NCBI GenBank assembly: GCA_017958845.1
Contig: JAGDBW010000122.1
Coordinates: 1-15,023, forward strand
Direction: 5' to 3'
DNA: 15,023 bases
Source: Clostridia bacterium
GTDB taxonomy: Bacteria; Bacillota; Clostridia; Oscillospirales; CAG-272
Shown here piece by piece: positions 1 to 7,914 of this stretch; positions within the stretch are counted from its first letter, which is position 1; every line of letters begins with the position of its first letter. Under the pieces are notes generated by a model that was not told the origin of the DNA, did no database searches, and saw only the letters and a program-made list of their open reading frames with translations. The translations under genes and the position numbers were made by a program.

Positions 1-275
1 CCAAGGACAAAAAAAGTACGTCCGCTCCCGCCCCGGGCGTCGCCGCCCGCGCGGGATCGTCGTCCGTGCGCGCCGGAGACCTCCGACGCCGGACACCGAG
101 CGCGGCCCCGCCGCGCAAAAAAAGCAAAAAAGAGAACCGAAAGAGGGCCGCCCTGCCGCGCGGGGCCAGAGCAGGGAAAGCCCCCAACCAAAAGACAAAA
201 AGGACCCAAAACGAACCCAAACGACCCCAAAAAAGGTCAAACCCCGCCCCGCGCGATCCCGCGAGGCGACGTCGG
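1..275. other. Gene-free A/C-rich spacer downstream of clpP
   Basis: I see no credible gene here. On the minus strand clpX often follows clpP, but nothing like it begins inside the window. The spacer holds a compound inverted repeat at 26-56: outer arms TCCCGC and GCGGGA enclose CGGGCG, a TCGC loop and CGCCCG. A second inverted repeat has arms CCCTGC at 151-156 and GCAGGG at 171-176. For minus-strand transcription a run of seven T follows the first hairpin only after about ten bases, so it is a weak terminator candidate for clpP. From 190 to 241 there are short A-runs spaced mostly 10-11 bases apart. Confidence 0.55.
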
Positions 276-860
276 TCAGGCGCGCTTTTCGATCACACGG
301 TCGATCAGACCGTATTCTTTCGCCTCCTCGGCGGTGAGAAAGTTGTCGCGTTCGGTGTCGCGGCACACGGTCTCATAGTCCTTGCCCGTTTCCTGTGCGA
401 GGATCCGGTTGAGCTTTTCGCGGATGCGGATGATGTGGTCGGCGTGGATCTTGATGTCCGACGCCTGCCCCTGCATACCGCCGAGCGGCTGGTGGATCAT
501 GATCTCGCTGTTCGGGAGAGCAAAGCGCTTGCCCGGCGTGCCCGCCGCGAGCAAAAACGCGCCCATGCTGGCGGCCATACCGATGCAGATGGTGGACACG
601 TCGCATTTGATAAAGCGCATCGTGTCATAGATCGCCATCCCGGCCGAGATGGAGCCGCCGGGGCTGTTGATATAAAAGTTGATGTCTTTGTCGGGGTCCT
701 GCGCTTCGAGGTAGAGCATCTGCGCCACGATCAGCGAGGCGGTCGCGTCGTTGACCTCGTCGCCGAGAAAGACGATGCGGTCGTTGAGCAGACGCGAGTA
801 GATGTCATACGAGCGTTCTCCGCGGTTGGTCTGTTCGACAACAATAGGGACCAGTGGCAT
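276..860 (-). CDS. clpP: ATP-dependent Clp protease proteolytic subunit ClpP
   Basis: Serine peptidase of family S14. ClpP forms the double-heptamer chamber that degrades cytoplasmic proteins unfolded and fed in by ClpX or ClpC. The 194-residue product has the usual length. The catalytic triad is visible: Ser98 in GMAASMGAF, His123 in MIHQPLGG and Asp172 in RDTERDNF, nearly the spacing of the E. coli enzyme. The glycine-rich NSPGGS segment at 65-70 is also present. I chose the ATG at 858-860, reading [10 protein letters not shown], because GGGAGG lies seven bases upstream. A TTG nine codons earlier has no such site. The gene follows tig by 54 nt with no clear terminator between, so it is probably read from the tig promoter, with perhaps a weak extra promoter in the gap. 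Confidence 0.97.
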   Translation of the reverse strand: MPLVPIVVEQTNRGERSYDIYSRLLNDRIVFLGDEVNDATASLIVAQMLYLEAQDPDKDINFYINSPGGSISAGMAIYDTMRFIKCDVSTICIGMAASMGAFLLAAGTPGKRFALPNSEIMIHQPLGGMQGQASDIKIHADHIIRIREKLNRILAQETGKDYETVCRDTERDNFLTAEEAKEYGLIDRVIEKRA

Positions 861-914
861 AATCGTTCCTCCCAAAAAAAGTAGCAAAGCGGATAAAAAA
901 CGTCACGCGGGCGG

Positions 915-2192
915 TCAGGCCTTGACCACCGCTTTTTCTTTGACCAGATCCATGGCGGCTTTGACGGCCAGGTCGGCCTTGATGTCGTCGTGCGACACCA
1001 TCTCCTTGACGCGCTCGATCGGCACGTTGTAGGCGTCGCTGATGCGCTGATACTCGGCCTCGATCTCCTCGTCCGAGACGGACACCTCCTCTTTGTTGGA
1101 GATGTATTCCAGCGCCAGACGCAGCTTGACCTGCTTTTCGGCCTGCGGACGCAGCTGCGCGCGCAGGGCGTCGATGGTCAGCCCCGTATACTTAAAGTAG
1201 GTGGACAGATCCAGCCCCTGCATCCGCAGACGGCTGTCATAGTCGCGCACCTGGTTGTCGGTCTCGGCGGCAAACATCGGCTCTGGGATCTCGGCTTCCA
1301 GCTTTTCGATCAGGGCGTCGCACAGAGCGGACTCAAAGGCGTTTTCGGCCGCTTTTTCGTTCTTCTCGGCGAGTTTTGCCCGCACGTCGGCTTTGTATGC
1401 ATCCATCGTGTCAAATTCGGAGATATCCTTGGCAAACTCGTCGTCCGCCTCGGGCAGCTCGCTCTTGGTGATCTTGTGCACCTTGACGGCAAAGACGGCC
1501 TCTTTTCCGGCCAGCTCTTTGGCGTGATAATCTGCGGGGAAGGTCACCGTCACGTCAAACTCGTCGCCGACGGAGTGCCCGACGATCTGCTCCTCAAAGC
1601 CGGGGATAAAGGAGCCGCTGCCCAGTTTGAGCGGATGCTCCTTGGCGCTCCCGCCCTCAAAGGCCACGCCGTCGATCGTGCCGACATAGTCGATGGTCAC
1701 GGTATCGTCGTTTTCGGCCGGGCGGTCGGTCACGTCCACCGTGCGGGCGTTGCGTTCCTGCATCCGCCGCACTTCCGCTTCCACGTCCTCGTCCTTGACT
1801 TCTTGCGCTTTCTTTTCGGCCTCGATGCCGAGATAGCCCTCGACTTTGACTTCGGGCTTCACGTACACCACGGCGCTCATCGTGGGGTCGCCTTCCAGCG
1901 ACAACACGTCAAACTCGGGGCGCCCGACCACGTCCAGCTCCGCCTCCTTGACGGCGGCCTCATAGGCGTCGGGGAGCACTTCGTTGACGGCGTCCTCAAA
2001 AAAGATGCCCTTCCCGTACATTTTTTCCACGATCGCGCGAGGCGCTTTTCCTTTTCTGAAACCGGGAATATTAAAGTTCGGCAGCTTCTTTTTGGCCACC
2101 TCGTCCACCGCGGCCTCAAAGGTCGCGCGCGAGACCGAAAACGTCAGTTCCCAGCGTTTGTCTTCTTTTTGTTCCTTTTTGATCAGCGACAT
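915..2192 (-). CDS. tig: Trigger factor, ribosome-associated chaperone and prolyl isomerase
   Basis: Trigger factor binds the ribosome beside the exit tunnel and shelters nascent chains. The 425-residue product matches the family length (E. coli has 432). The N-terminal domain carries the ribosome-binding signature GFRKGKAP at residues 44-51. A central FKBP-type isomerase domain covers roughly 155-245 and includes VTIDYVGTIDGVAFEGG and GSFIPGFEEQIVG. The rest is the charged helical C-terminal domain that forms the chaperone arms. The ATG at 2190-2192 is preceded by a purine-rich AAGGAAA site. A sigma-A-type promoter at 2277-2305 gives a leader of about 75 nt. clpP follows at 54 nt, the classic tig-clpP pair. 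Confidence 0.97.
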   Translation of the reverse strand: MSLIKKEQKEDKRWELTFSVSRATFEAAVDEVAKKKLPNFNIPGFRKGKAPRAIVEKMYGKGIFFEDAVNEVLPDAYEAAVKEAELDVVGRPEFDVLSLEGDPTMSAVVYVKPEVKVEGYLGIEAEKKAQEVKDEDVEAEVRRMQERNARTVDVTDRPAENDDTVTIDYVGTIDGVAFEGGSAKEHPLKLGSGSFIPGFEEQIVGHSVGDEFDVTVTFPADYHAKELAGKEAVFAVKVHKITKSELPEADDEFAKDISEFDTMDAYKADVRAKLAEKNEKAAENAFESALCDALIEKLEAEIPEPMFAAETDNQVRDYDSRLRMQGLDLSTYFKYTGLTIDALRAQLRPQAEKQVKLRLALEYISNKEEVSVSDEEIEAEYQRISDAYNVPIERVKEMVSHDDIKADLAVKAAMDLVKEKAVVKA

Positions 2193-2276
2193 GATCTTTC
2201 CTTCCCCCGACGCGCGCCGTCAGAGCATCCGCGTCCGGTCTTGTGTAATATGGGTCAAAATATCAACCAAACAAAT

Positions 2277-2305
2277 AAAATAGCATAGATGAGAAAAAAA
2301 GTCAA
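2277..2305 (-). promoter_or_regulatory. Sigma-A-type promoter for tig-clpP
   Basis: Read on the minus strand, TTGACT (2300-2305) and TATTTT (2277-2282) are separated by exactly 17 bases, with a T-rich spacer. Transcription would start near 2270, about 75 nt before the tig ATG. A single GGTCAAA heptamer at 2253-2259 resembles half of a CtsR operator, but the second half is missing. Confidence 0.75.
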
Positions 2306-2374
2306 GAGAAAAAAGTCGTCCCGCCGCCGCAGACCGCGCCACCCTGTCGGCGCGCCGTTTTCCCGTTTGCCGCG

Positions 2375-2392
2375 CGGGTCGTTTCCGACCCG
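2375..2392. other. Perfect hairpin just downstream of the phosphoesterase gene
   Basis: CGGGTCG (2375-2381) and CGACCCG (2386-2392) form a 7-bp stem. On the minus strand the loop reads GAAA, a GNRA tetraloop. It begins 12 bases past the phosphoesterase stop codon. No T-run follows directly on the minus strand, so it may be an RNA 3'-end or stability hairpin rather than a full intrinsic terminator. Confidence 0.4.
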
Positions 2393-2404
2393 GCCCGGCG
2401 CTCG

Positions 2405-3148
2405 TCACGCGTCCGTCGGCCGCACCAAAAGAGGCAAAAACCCCAGCGCGTCGGCGGCGACGAGGGTCATACGGATCCCCTCGGTTTCAAAGGACGTCGC
2501 CGTCGCCCCGTGTATGTGCCCAAAGTAGCATCGCCCGATCCCGTGCTCTTTGAGCACGTCGAGCAGCGGCGCGCATACGCCCGCTCCCCACACGACGGGA
2601 AAGTGAAAAAAGACCACGCGCTCCGTCTCCCGCGGCAGCCCCCCGGCCCGCGCCGCCTCGTCGGCGGCGGCGAGCGACAGGCGCAGGCGGCCGACCTCCC
2701 GGAGCACGATCTTTTCGTGATCGGCCTCCGTCAGGCCCCGGCTCTCGCCCTCCGCGTCAAAAAACCATCCGCGCGTCCCGCACAGCAGCATCCCGTCGGC
2801 GGCGTGCGCGTTGTTGTGGAGAAACGACAGCGTCCCCAGCCCCTCCTCGCGGCAAAAGCGGCCCATCTTGGCCGCCGTCGACCACCAGTAGTCGTGGTTG
2901 CCGCGGAGCAGGATCTTGCGCCCCGGCAGCCCGTCGAGAAAGCGCAGATCCGAGAGGGCCTCGGGCAGGGTGAGCGCCCAGGAGATGTCTCCCGCGACCA
3001 CCACCGTGTCGTTCTCTCCGACCACGGCGCGCCACCCGCGGGACAGTCTGTCGGTATATCCGGCCCACCTGGGCCCAAAGACCTCCATCGACTTGTCGGT
3101 GCCGTCGGCGGTGGACAGATGGAGATCCGCGATCACAAAAACGGCCAT
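2405..3148 (-). CDS. Calcineurin-like metallophosphoesterase
   Basis: A 247-residue cytoplasmic member of the binuclear metal phosphoesterase superfamily. The motifs appear in order: DLHLS (Asp8, His10), GDISW (Asp54), GNHDYW (Asn84, His85), a lone His182 in FFHFPVVW, and FGHIHG (His211, His213). GNHDYWW and CGTRGWFF are typical of a clostridial subfamily whose substrate is, to my knowledge, not established. There is no signal peptide or membrane segment. The ATG at 3146-3148 follows GGGAG by five bases. The gene is divergent from the DUF1540 gene across an 81-nt gap and lies upstream of tig, which has its own promoter. The fold is secure; the physiological substrate is unknown. Confidence 0.9.
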   Translation of the reverse strand: MAVFVIADLHLSTADGTDKSMEVFGPRWAGYTDRLSRGWRAVVGENDTVVVAGDISWALTLPEALSDLRFLDGLPGRKILLRGNHDYWWSTAAKMGRFCREEGLGTLSFLHNNAHAADGMLLCGTRGWFFDAEGESRGLTEADHEKIVLREVGRLRLSLAAADEAARAGGLPRETERVVFFHFPVVWGAGVCAPLLDVLKEHGIGRCYFGHIHGATATSFETEGIRMTLVAADALGFLPLLVRPTDA

Positions 3149-3189
3149 ATACGCTCCCGGTGAATAAATCCGTCGTCAAAAGGGAAAAA

Positions 3190-3214
3190 CTGTCACAGGT
3201 CAACTGACCGACAG
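3190..3214. promoter_or_regulatory. Nested inverted repeat in the divergent phosphoesterase/DUF1540 gap
   Basis: Outer arms CTGTC (3190-3194) and GACAG (3210-3214) enclose inner arms GGTCA (3198-3202) and TGACC (3205-3209). Three unpaired bases lie on the left side and a two-base centre between the inner arms. It sits just before the DUF1540 ribosome-binding site, within 70 nt of the start of the divergent gene. It could be a dyad operator serving both genes or a leader hairpin. I found no convincing -35/-10 pair for either gene in this gap. Confidence 0.4.
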
Positions 3215-3229
3215 AAAGGAAAATCCATC

Positions 3230-3427
3230 ATGGACGAGAAAAAGAACAACGCAAAGAATCCGCACGGCAAGCCGACCCGCGGCGTCTCCTGCGACGTCAA
3301 AGAATGTTCCTACCACGACGGAAAAAACACCTGCACGGCCGGAGAGATCAGCGTCGGTCCCGCCTATGCGCAGACGGGCAGCGAGACGGTCTGTGCGACC
3401 TTCAAGCCCAAGGAGTTCAACGGCTGA
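3230..3427 (+). CDS. DUF1540 domain small cysteine protein
   Basis: A 65-residue protein with four cysteines (21, 26, 35 and 55) in the pattern C-x4-C-x8-C-x19-C. The fragments GVSCDVKECSYHDGKNTC and ETVCATFKP match the DUF1540 family, which is widespread in Clostridia. The cysteine spacing suggests metal binding, but I know of no established function. Its N-terminal 18 residues are lysine- and asparagine-rich. AAAGGA lies 11 bases before the ATG. The last 11 bases overlap the 3' end of thrC, which runs the other way, so the two transcripts must be complementary at their ends and no terminator can sit between the genes. Confidence 0.85.
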   Translation: MDEKKNNAKNPHGKPTRGVSCDVKECSYHDGKNTCTAGEISVGPAYAQTGSETVCATFKPKEFNG

Positions 3428-4922
3428 GCCGCATCCTGGCGGCAAAGGCCGCCAGATCCTCTCCCACCCGATCCACGTCGATCCCGTCGCCAAAGCGGAC
3501 CGGCTTCTCCGCCAGACCGCACAGAGGCGCGGGGATCGGCTCGCGGGTCGCGGCGTGCAGCAGAGCCATCGCGTCCTCGCCCGCTTCGGGCACACGGTCG
3601 GCGATGGCCGTGTATACGCTCTCGGAAAACTTGTAGGGAGACGCGGTGGACACCACCAGGACCCGGCGCGCGGCGTCGGGTTCTTTTTCCCAGCGGCGCG
3701 CGGCCGAGAGGGCGACCGCCGTGTGGGGGTCGCACAGATAGTGCCGGTCGGCCCAGGTCCGCGCGATGGTCTCCAGCGTCGCCTGCTCCCCGGTGTCAAA
3801 AGCGACAAAGTCCTCGCGCAGCTTGGTCAGCACGGCCTCCTCGACGCCAAACACGCCGCAGTCGCGCAGTCTCTCCATGCAGCCGGTCGTTTCCACCGGC
3901 CCGGCGACAAAGGAGAGCAGGCGCTCCAGGTTGCTCGCCGTCAGGATATCCATGGAGGGCGAGATCGTATGCCAGAACTCACGGCGGGTGTCGTACACCC
4001 CCGTCTCAAAAAACTCGGTCAGCACGTTGTTCTTGTTGGACGCGCAGATCAGCCGCCCAAAGGGCACGCCCATCTTTTTGGCCATCCACGCGGCCAGAAT
4101 GTTTCCAAAGTTGCCGCTCGGCACGCACACGTCGGCCTCCTCGCCCGGCAGCAGCGCGCCGTTGCGCACCATCGCGTTGTAGGCGTACACATAGTACACG
4201 ATCTGACTGACCAGCCGCCCCCAGTTGATGGAGTTGGCCGAGCAGAGAAACATCTTCTGCCTGTGCAGTTTCTTGCGCATCCGCCGGTCGGCGAGCATGG
4301 TCTTGACGGCCTTCTGCGCGTCGTCAAAGTTGCCGTTGATGCCCGTCGCCGAGACGTTTTCGCCCTCCTGGGTGATCATCTGCAGCCGCTGGGTATCGCT
4401 GACCCCCTCAGAAGGAAAAAAGACCTTGATCGCCGTCCCCGCAACGTCGCAAAAACCCTCCATCGCCGCCTTTCCGGTGTCGCCCGAGGTCGCGGTCACA
4501 AAGAGCGCCGTGCGCTTTTCGCGCAGCTTTTTCATCGCGCGCACCACCAGGCGCGGCAGCATCTGCAGCGCCATGTCCTTAAAGGCGCAGGTCGGCCCGT
4601 GCCACAGCTCGCATACAAATATCTTGTCGTCCAGCATACGCAGCGGCGCCGCCCCGTCGGGGAACTTGGCCTCGCCGTATGCCTGCTCCGCGTCGGCTCG
4701 CAGTTCTCTAAGCGAAAAACACGGAAAATAGCGGTGCAAAACGTCCGCCGCCACGGCGGGATAGGGCTGCCCCGCCAGCGCCTCCAACTCTCCTTTGTCA
4801 AAGGCGGGTATCTCCGTCGGCAAAAACAGGCCGCCGTCCTCCGTCAGTCCCCGCAGGATGACCTCCGCGGGAGAATAGCGGTTGTTGTCGCCGATGCGGG
4901 TCGACACATACTTGATGCTCAT
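3417..4922 (-). CDS. thrC: Threonine synthase
   Basis: A pyridoxal-phosphate enzyme converting O-phosphohomoserine to threonine, the last step of threonine synthesis. The 501-residue length fits the long bacterial/yeast form. The N-terminal MSIKYVSTR and DGGLFLPTEIP are family hallmarks. The cofactor lysine is Lys115 in the CAFKDMALQ motif. ATSGDTGKAAMEGF and the phosphate-cradle motif PSGNFGN follow. The ATG at 4920-4922 has GAGG seven bases upstream. It lies 51 nt downstream of the M19 dipeptidase-like gene on the same strand, probably as the last gene of that transcript. No thrB or hom gene is in the window, but an ApgM-like protein that may be a homoserine kinase is encoded about 4.2 kb away. 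Confidence 0.96.
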   Translation of the reverse strand: MSIKYVSTRIGDNNRYSPAEVILRGLTEDGGLFLPTEIPAFDKGELEALAGQPYPAVAADVLHRYFPCFSLRELRADAEQAYGEAKFPDGAAPLRMLDDKIFVCELWHGPTCAFKDMALQMLPRLVVRAMKKLREKRTALFVTATSGDTGKAAMEGFCDVAGTAIKVFFPSEGVSDTQRLQMITQEGENVSATGINGNFDDAQKAVKTMLADRRMRKKLHRQKMFLCSANSINWGRLVSQIVYYVYAYNAMVRNGALLPGEEADVCVPSGNFGNILAAWMAKKMGVPFGRLICASNKNNVLTEFFETGVYDTRREFWHTISPSMDILTASNLERLLSFVAGPVETTGCMERLRDCGVFGVEEAVLTKLREDFVAFDTGEQATLETIARTWADRHYLCDPHTAVALSAARRWEKEPDAARRVLVVSTASPYKFSESVYTAIADRVPEAGEDAMALLHAATREPIPAPLCGLAEKPVRFGDGIDVDRVGEDLAAFAARMRLSR

Positions 4923-4973
4923 ACACGATCCTCGTTTTCCATTTTGTTTTATTTTTTCATGTTCGTTTCATTT

Positions 4974-5915
4974 TCATGTTTCGCTCTCGGCCCGGCCGTC
5001 TCCGGCAGCGCCCGGCGAGAGGGCCTCTGAGACGGTCGGAGCGCCCCATCGCTCAAAAAAGGCCGCCGCCGTCCCCCAGGTCATCCGCTCGATCGCACAG
5101 GCAGAAAAGCCGGCGTCGCTCAGCGCCTCCGCGAGCCGCGGCAGGTCCCGCAGGCCCCGCAGACCGCCGGGCAGATCGGTCGTACCGTCAAAGTCGCATC
5201 CGAGGCACGTCGCCTCCCCCACGCCATTCTCATAGGCGCGGGTCAGCTGCGCGCAGACGGCGGACAGATCGCCGCCGCCGAGGAACGCACACACAAGGGG
5301 GATCCCGATCACGCCGCCCAGCGCCGCGACCCGCCGCGCCTCCTCGTCGGTGAGGTTGCGGCTGTGCGGGCAGAGCGAAGCGAAAGCCGAATGTGAAAAG
5401 CAGACCGGTTTGCCCGCGCTCTCCGCCATGGTCAGCACCTGATCGGCGGTCTTGTGCGAGGCGTGCGAGAGGTCGGGGATCAGCCCCAGCGTCAGGCACT
5501 CGGCCACGACCGAACGCCCAAAGGGCGTCAGCCCCGTGTCAAACGCCGCGTCGTGCGCGGAGCAGATGGGTCCGTCGCCGGACCAGGTCAGCCCGATGAG
5601 CGAAAACCCGGCGTCTTTCAGTCTCCGCAGCCGCGAGAGATCCCCCTCCAGCAGCCGCGCGTCCTCCACGGCCGCGTACGCCCGGAGAGCGGTCTGCCCG
5701 GCCGTCGCTTTCCGCAGGCCGTCGTAGGCGTCCCACAGATGCCGCCACGCTTCCGCGTCGCTGTCTCTTTTGTCCGACCAGATGGCAAAGACCTGCCCCG
5801 CGCTCTCAAAGGCCCCGAGCGCCGAGGCGTTCACAGCCAGCCGCTCGTCGGATATGGCCAGGCCTTCGCGCTGCATCCGGTGCGCCGTGTCACAATGAAG
5901 ATCAAAGTATTTCAT
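4974..5915 (-). CDS. Peptidase M19 (membrane/renal dipeptidase) family protein
   Basis: A 313-residue zinc hydrolase of the amidohydrolase-like M19 family, whose members cleave dipeptides or related compounds. Visible metal and active-site positions: His7 and Asp9 in FDLHCDT, Glu84 as likely bridging carboxylate in VEDARLLEGDL, His151 in PDLSHAS, His175 in CFSHSAF, Arg186 in CPHSRNLTDEE and the GCDFDG motif with Asp241. No signal peptide is seen, so it is probably cytoplasmic, unlike the anchored mammalian enzyme. The usual asparagine of the C-terminal 'GxN' helix is replaced by WGTAAAFF. The ATG at 5913-5915 matches the family N-terminus, but GGAGG lies 14 bases upstream, a long spacing. It sits between yraN and thrC on one strand. 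The substrate is not predictable from sequence. Confidence 0.9.
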   Translation of the reverse strand: MKYFDLHCDTAHRMQREGLAISDERLAVNASALGAFESAGQVFAIWSDKRDSDAEAWRHLWDAYDGLRKATAGQTALRAYAAVEDARLLEGDLSRLRRLKDAGFSLIGLTWSGDGPICSAHDAAFDTGLTPFGRSVVAECLTLGLIPDLSHASHKTADQVLTMAESAGKPVCFSHSAFASLCPHSRNLTDEEARRVAALGGVIGIPLVCAFLGGGDLSAVCAQLTRAYENGVGEATCLGCDFDGTTDLPGGLRGLRDLPRLAEALSDAGFSACAIERMTWGTAAAFFERWGAPTVSEALSPGAAGDGRAESET

Positions 5916-5981
5916 GTCAGATCGTTTCTCCTCCGAAACAATCTATGAACAGAATCGATCAGACAGACCGCGCCCGCGCCG

Positions 5982-6425
5982 TCAAGAGCGAAAGGCGTCC
6001 GTCAGATGCCGGATCTCCACGTCCGGCTCGCCGTCGTCCGAGCGACGGACGACGACCTCCACCACGTCAAAGCGGATGCGCCGCTCATCCTCCGGAGACA
6101 GCGCCCCCGAGGCGGCCGTCCGCAGATGCCGCCGCTGACGGGGAGAGACCAGCCGCCCGGGAGGGCAAAACGGCTCGACGCCCGCCCGCTCGGAGCGCGT
6201 CTTGACTTCGCAAAAGACCAGCTCCGCCCCCACCCGGGCCAGGATATCCACTTCGTGGCCGTTGCGGCGGCAGTTGCGGCCGAGGATCGTGTAGCCCTCC
6301 TCGACCAGCCGCCGCGCCGCCGCTTCCTCGCCCCAGCGTCCCAGCGCCGCGCGATCGTCGCCCGACGGCGGGGGAGGGAGGGGCGCGTTTTTCTTGTTCT
6401 TGATCCGCTCGGACAGGCGCGTCAT
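5982..6425 (-). CDS. yraN: YraN family (UPF0102) nuclease-fold protein
   Basis: A 147-residue protein of the YraN/UPF0102 family, which has a restriction-endonuclease-like fold and an uncertain role. The family block [17 protein letters not shown] (29-45) is followed by the putative catalytic residues Glu58 and Asp60 in GHEVDIL and Glu73/Lys75 in FCEVKTR. The first 25 residues are basic and proline-rich, beyond the usual domain. The ATG at 6423-6425 shares four bases with the rnhB stop (ATGA overlap), which fixes the start and implies translational coupling. rnhB-yraN is a common pairing in Bacillota. Confidence 0.92.
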   Translation of the reverse strand: MTRLSERIKNKKNAPLPPPPSGDDRAALGRWGEEAAARRLVEEGYTILGRNCRRNGHEVDILARVGAELVFCEVKTRSERAGVEPFCPPGRLVSPRQRRHLRTAASGALSPEDERRIRFDVVEVVVRRSDDGEPDVEIRHLTDAFRS

Positions 6426-7024
6426 GACCGCTCCAAAAAACCGAGAAAGCTCTTGCGATGCAAGGGGCACGGCCCCAGCCGACGGATCGCGTCCATGTGT
6501 TCTTTGGTCCCGTACCCCTTGTGTCTGGCAAAGCCGTAGCCGGGGTAGAGCCGGTCGTGCTCCAGGCACAGCCGGTCGCGCGACACTTTGGCGAGGATCG
6601 CCGCCGCGGCGATCGAACAGGAGAGCGCGTCGCCTTTGATCACGGCTCTCGCCGGGATGTCAAAGCCGCGCGCGACGTTCCCGTCGATCAGGGCCAGGTC
6701 GGCCTTGACCGACAGGCCGTCGACGGCGCGCCGCATCGCCAGCAGATCCGCCTCCAGGATATTGAGCCGGTCGATCTCTTCCACCGACGCCGACGCCACG
6801 CACCAGCTGATCGCCGACGCGCATATCACGTCAAAGAGCGTCTCGCGCCGCTTGGGCGAAAGTTTTTTGCTGTCGTCCAGTCCGGGAATCTCCAGACCGG
6901 GCGGGAGGATCACCGCGGCGGCAAAGACCGGTCCCGACAGAGGGCCGCGTCCGGCTTCGTCCACACCGCACACCCGCGCATAGCCCTCGGCCATGCGGGC
7001 GTTTTCTATCTCATAGTTCGGCAT
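6422..7024 (-). CDS. rnhB: Ribonuclease HII
   Basis: RNase HII removes single ribonucleotides misincorporated in DNA and cuts RNA/DNA hybrids. The 200-residue product has the full motif set: [14 protein letters not shown] with catalytic Asp22 and Glu23, LDDSKKLS (49-56), ALIDGN with Asp114, [20 protein letters not shown] with Asp132, then HKGYGT. The ATG at 7022-7024 gives an N-terminus in line with the family. An AAGGA lies 15 bases upstream, which is long; a second Met at residue 11 has no better site. The gene starts 11 bases after rbgA ends and overlaps yraN by four bases, so the three are almost certainly one transcript. Confidence 0.96.
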   Translation of the reverse strand: MPNYEIENARMAEGYARVCGVDEAGRGPLSGPVFAAAVILPPGLEIPGLDDSKKLSPKRRETLFDVICASAISWCVASASVEEIDRLNILEADLLAMRRAVDGLSVKADLALIDGNVARGFDIPARAVIKGDALSCSIAAAAILAKVSRDRLCLEHDRLYPGYGFARHKGYGTKEHMDAIRRLGPCPLHRKSFLGFLERS

Positions 7025-7035
7025 AGTCCGTCTGT

Positions 7036-7914
7036 TTATTCCTTTCCGCCTTCGGGCGGCCGCTCCAGCGACATACGCCCGGGTACCGCGGCGCGGAATT
7101 CGTCGAGGAGCATCGTCGCCGTCCTCAGATCGTCCACCTCGCCGCCGCGGACCACAAAGCCGCGCTTTCGCCCGATCATCTCAAAGAGCGCCGGCGCCTC
7201 CGCATCGAGGGCCGCCTCGTCGAGACGGTAGCGGGCGAGCAGCAGGTCGGGGTAGGTCCGCCGCAGGCGATCCGTCAGGATCACGGCCAGCTCCTCCACG
7301 TCGAGGATCCGGTCGCGGATGGCGCCGGTCAGCGCCAGGTTCTCGCCGGTCACGCGGTCGTCAAATTTGGGCCACAGCACCCCCGGCATATCGAGCAGAT
7401 CCAGACCGCCCCCGGCCGAGACCCATTGTTTGTCCATCGTCACGCCCGGCCGGTCCTCCACCTTGGCTTTCTTTGCGCCGCACAGGCGGTTGATCAGCGA
7501 GGATTTTCCCACGTTCGGGATGCCGGCCGCCATCGCCTTGAGCCGTCGGCCCTCCATCCCCTTTTGGCGGTAGCGCTCGAGTTTTTCCGCCAGCGCCTCG
7601 CGGATCGCGGGGACGATGCGGTCGATGTGCTCGCCGGTCTTGCAGTCGATGGCCAGACACGGCGTCTTTTCATGCCCGGCAAACCACGCCGTCCACTCGG
7701 CCGTGACGGACGGGTCGGCCAGCGACGATTTGTTGAGCAGGATCAGCGACGGCTTGTCGCCCAGGATCGCCCGGATATCCGGGTTGCGGGAGGAGAGCGG
7801 GATACGCGCGTCGAGGATCTCCAGGACGATATCCACTTCGGGCAGCAGCTCGGCCATCCGGCGGCGCGTCTTGGCCATATGCCCGGGGAACCATTGAATG
7901 ACGGTAGAGGACAC
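7036..7914 (-). CDS. rbgA: Ribosome biogenesis GTPase RbgA (YlqF)
   Basis: A circularly permuted GTPase needed for late assembly of the 50S subunit. I start it at the GTG at 7912-7914 (292 residues, reading [15 protein letters not shown]). AAGGGG lies six bases upstream and this matches the known N-terminus. Upstream TTG and ATG codons at 7968 and 7953 lack ribosome-binding sites. Permuted G motifs: G4-like NKSS at 61-64, P-loop [12 protein letters not shown] at 131-142 and G3 [10 protein letters not shown] at 175-184. The C-terminal RNA-binding part ends near FVVRGGEVD. Oddity: the G4 motif, normally NKxD, lacks its aspartate (AAC AAA TCG TCG). rnhB follows at 11 nt, and lepB lies upstream across a 305-nt spacer. 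Confidence 0.94.
   Translation of the reverse strand: MSSTVIQWFPGHMAKTRRRMAELLPEVDIVLEILDARIPLSSRNPDIRAILGDKPSLILLNKSSLADPSVTAEWTAWFAGHEKTPCLAIDCKTGEHIDRIVPAIREALAEKLERYRQKGMEGRRLKAMAAGIPNVGKSSLINRLCGAKKAKVEDRPGVTMDKQWVSAGGGLDLLDMPGVLWPKFDDRVTGENLALTGAIRDRILDVEELAVILTDRLRRTYPDLLLARYRLDEAALDAEAPALFEMIGRKRGFVVRGGEVDDLRTATMLLDEFRAAVPGRMSLERPPEGGKE

Noticed and set aside
66..884. 272-codon plus-strand open frame over clpP and the left spacer
   Set aside because: Antisense to clpP over most of its length, and the rest is Arg/Lys-rich translation of the A/C-biased spacer.
861..914. Separate promoter for clpP (GTGACG and TACTTT, 17-base spacing)
   Set aside because: Both hexamers are poor matches, and co-transcription with tig explains expression. 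It is not excluded as a minor promoter.
2253..2259. GGTCAAA heptamer as a CtsR operator for tig-clpP
   Set aside because: CtsR sites need two direct heptamers three bases apart. The second position reads TCAACCA, so only half a site exists.
990..2288. Long plus-strand open frame (432 codons) opposite tig
   Set aside because: It is antisense to an unmistakable trigger factor gene; GC-rich codons leave the complementary frame free of stops. The product is histidine- and valine-rich low-complexity sequence without a recognisable domain.
3366..5030. 554-codon plus-strand open frame opposite thrC
   Set aside because: Shadow of thrC. The translation is Arg/His/Gln-rich and has no motif or ribosome-binding site.
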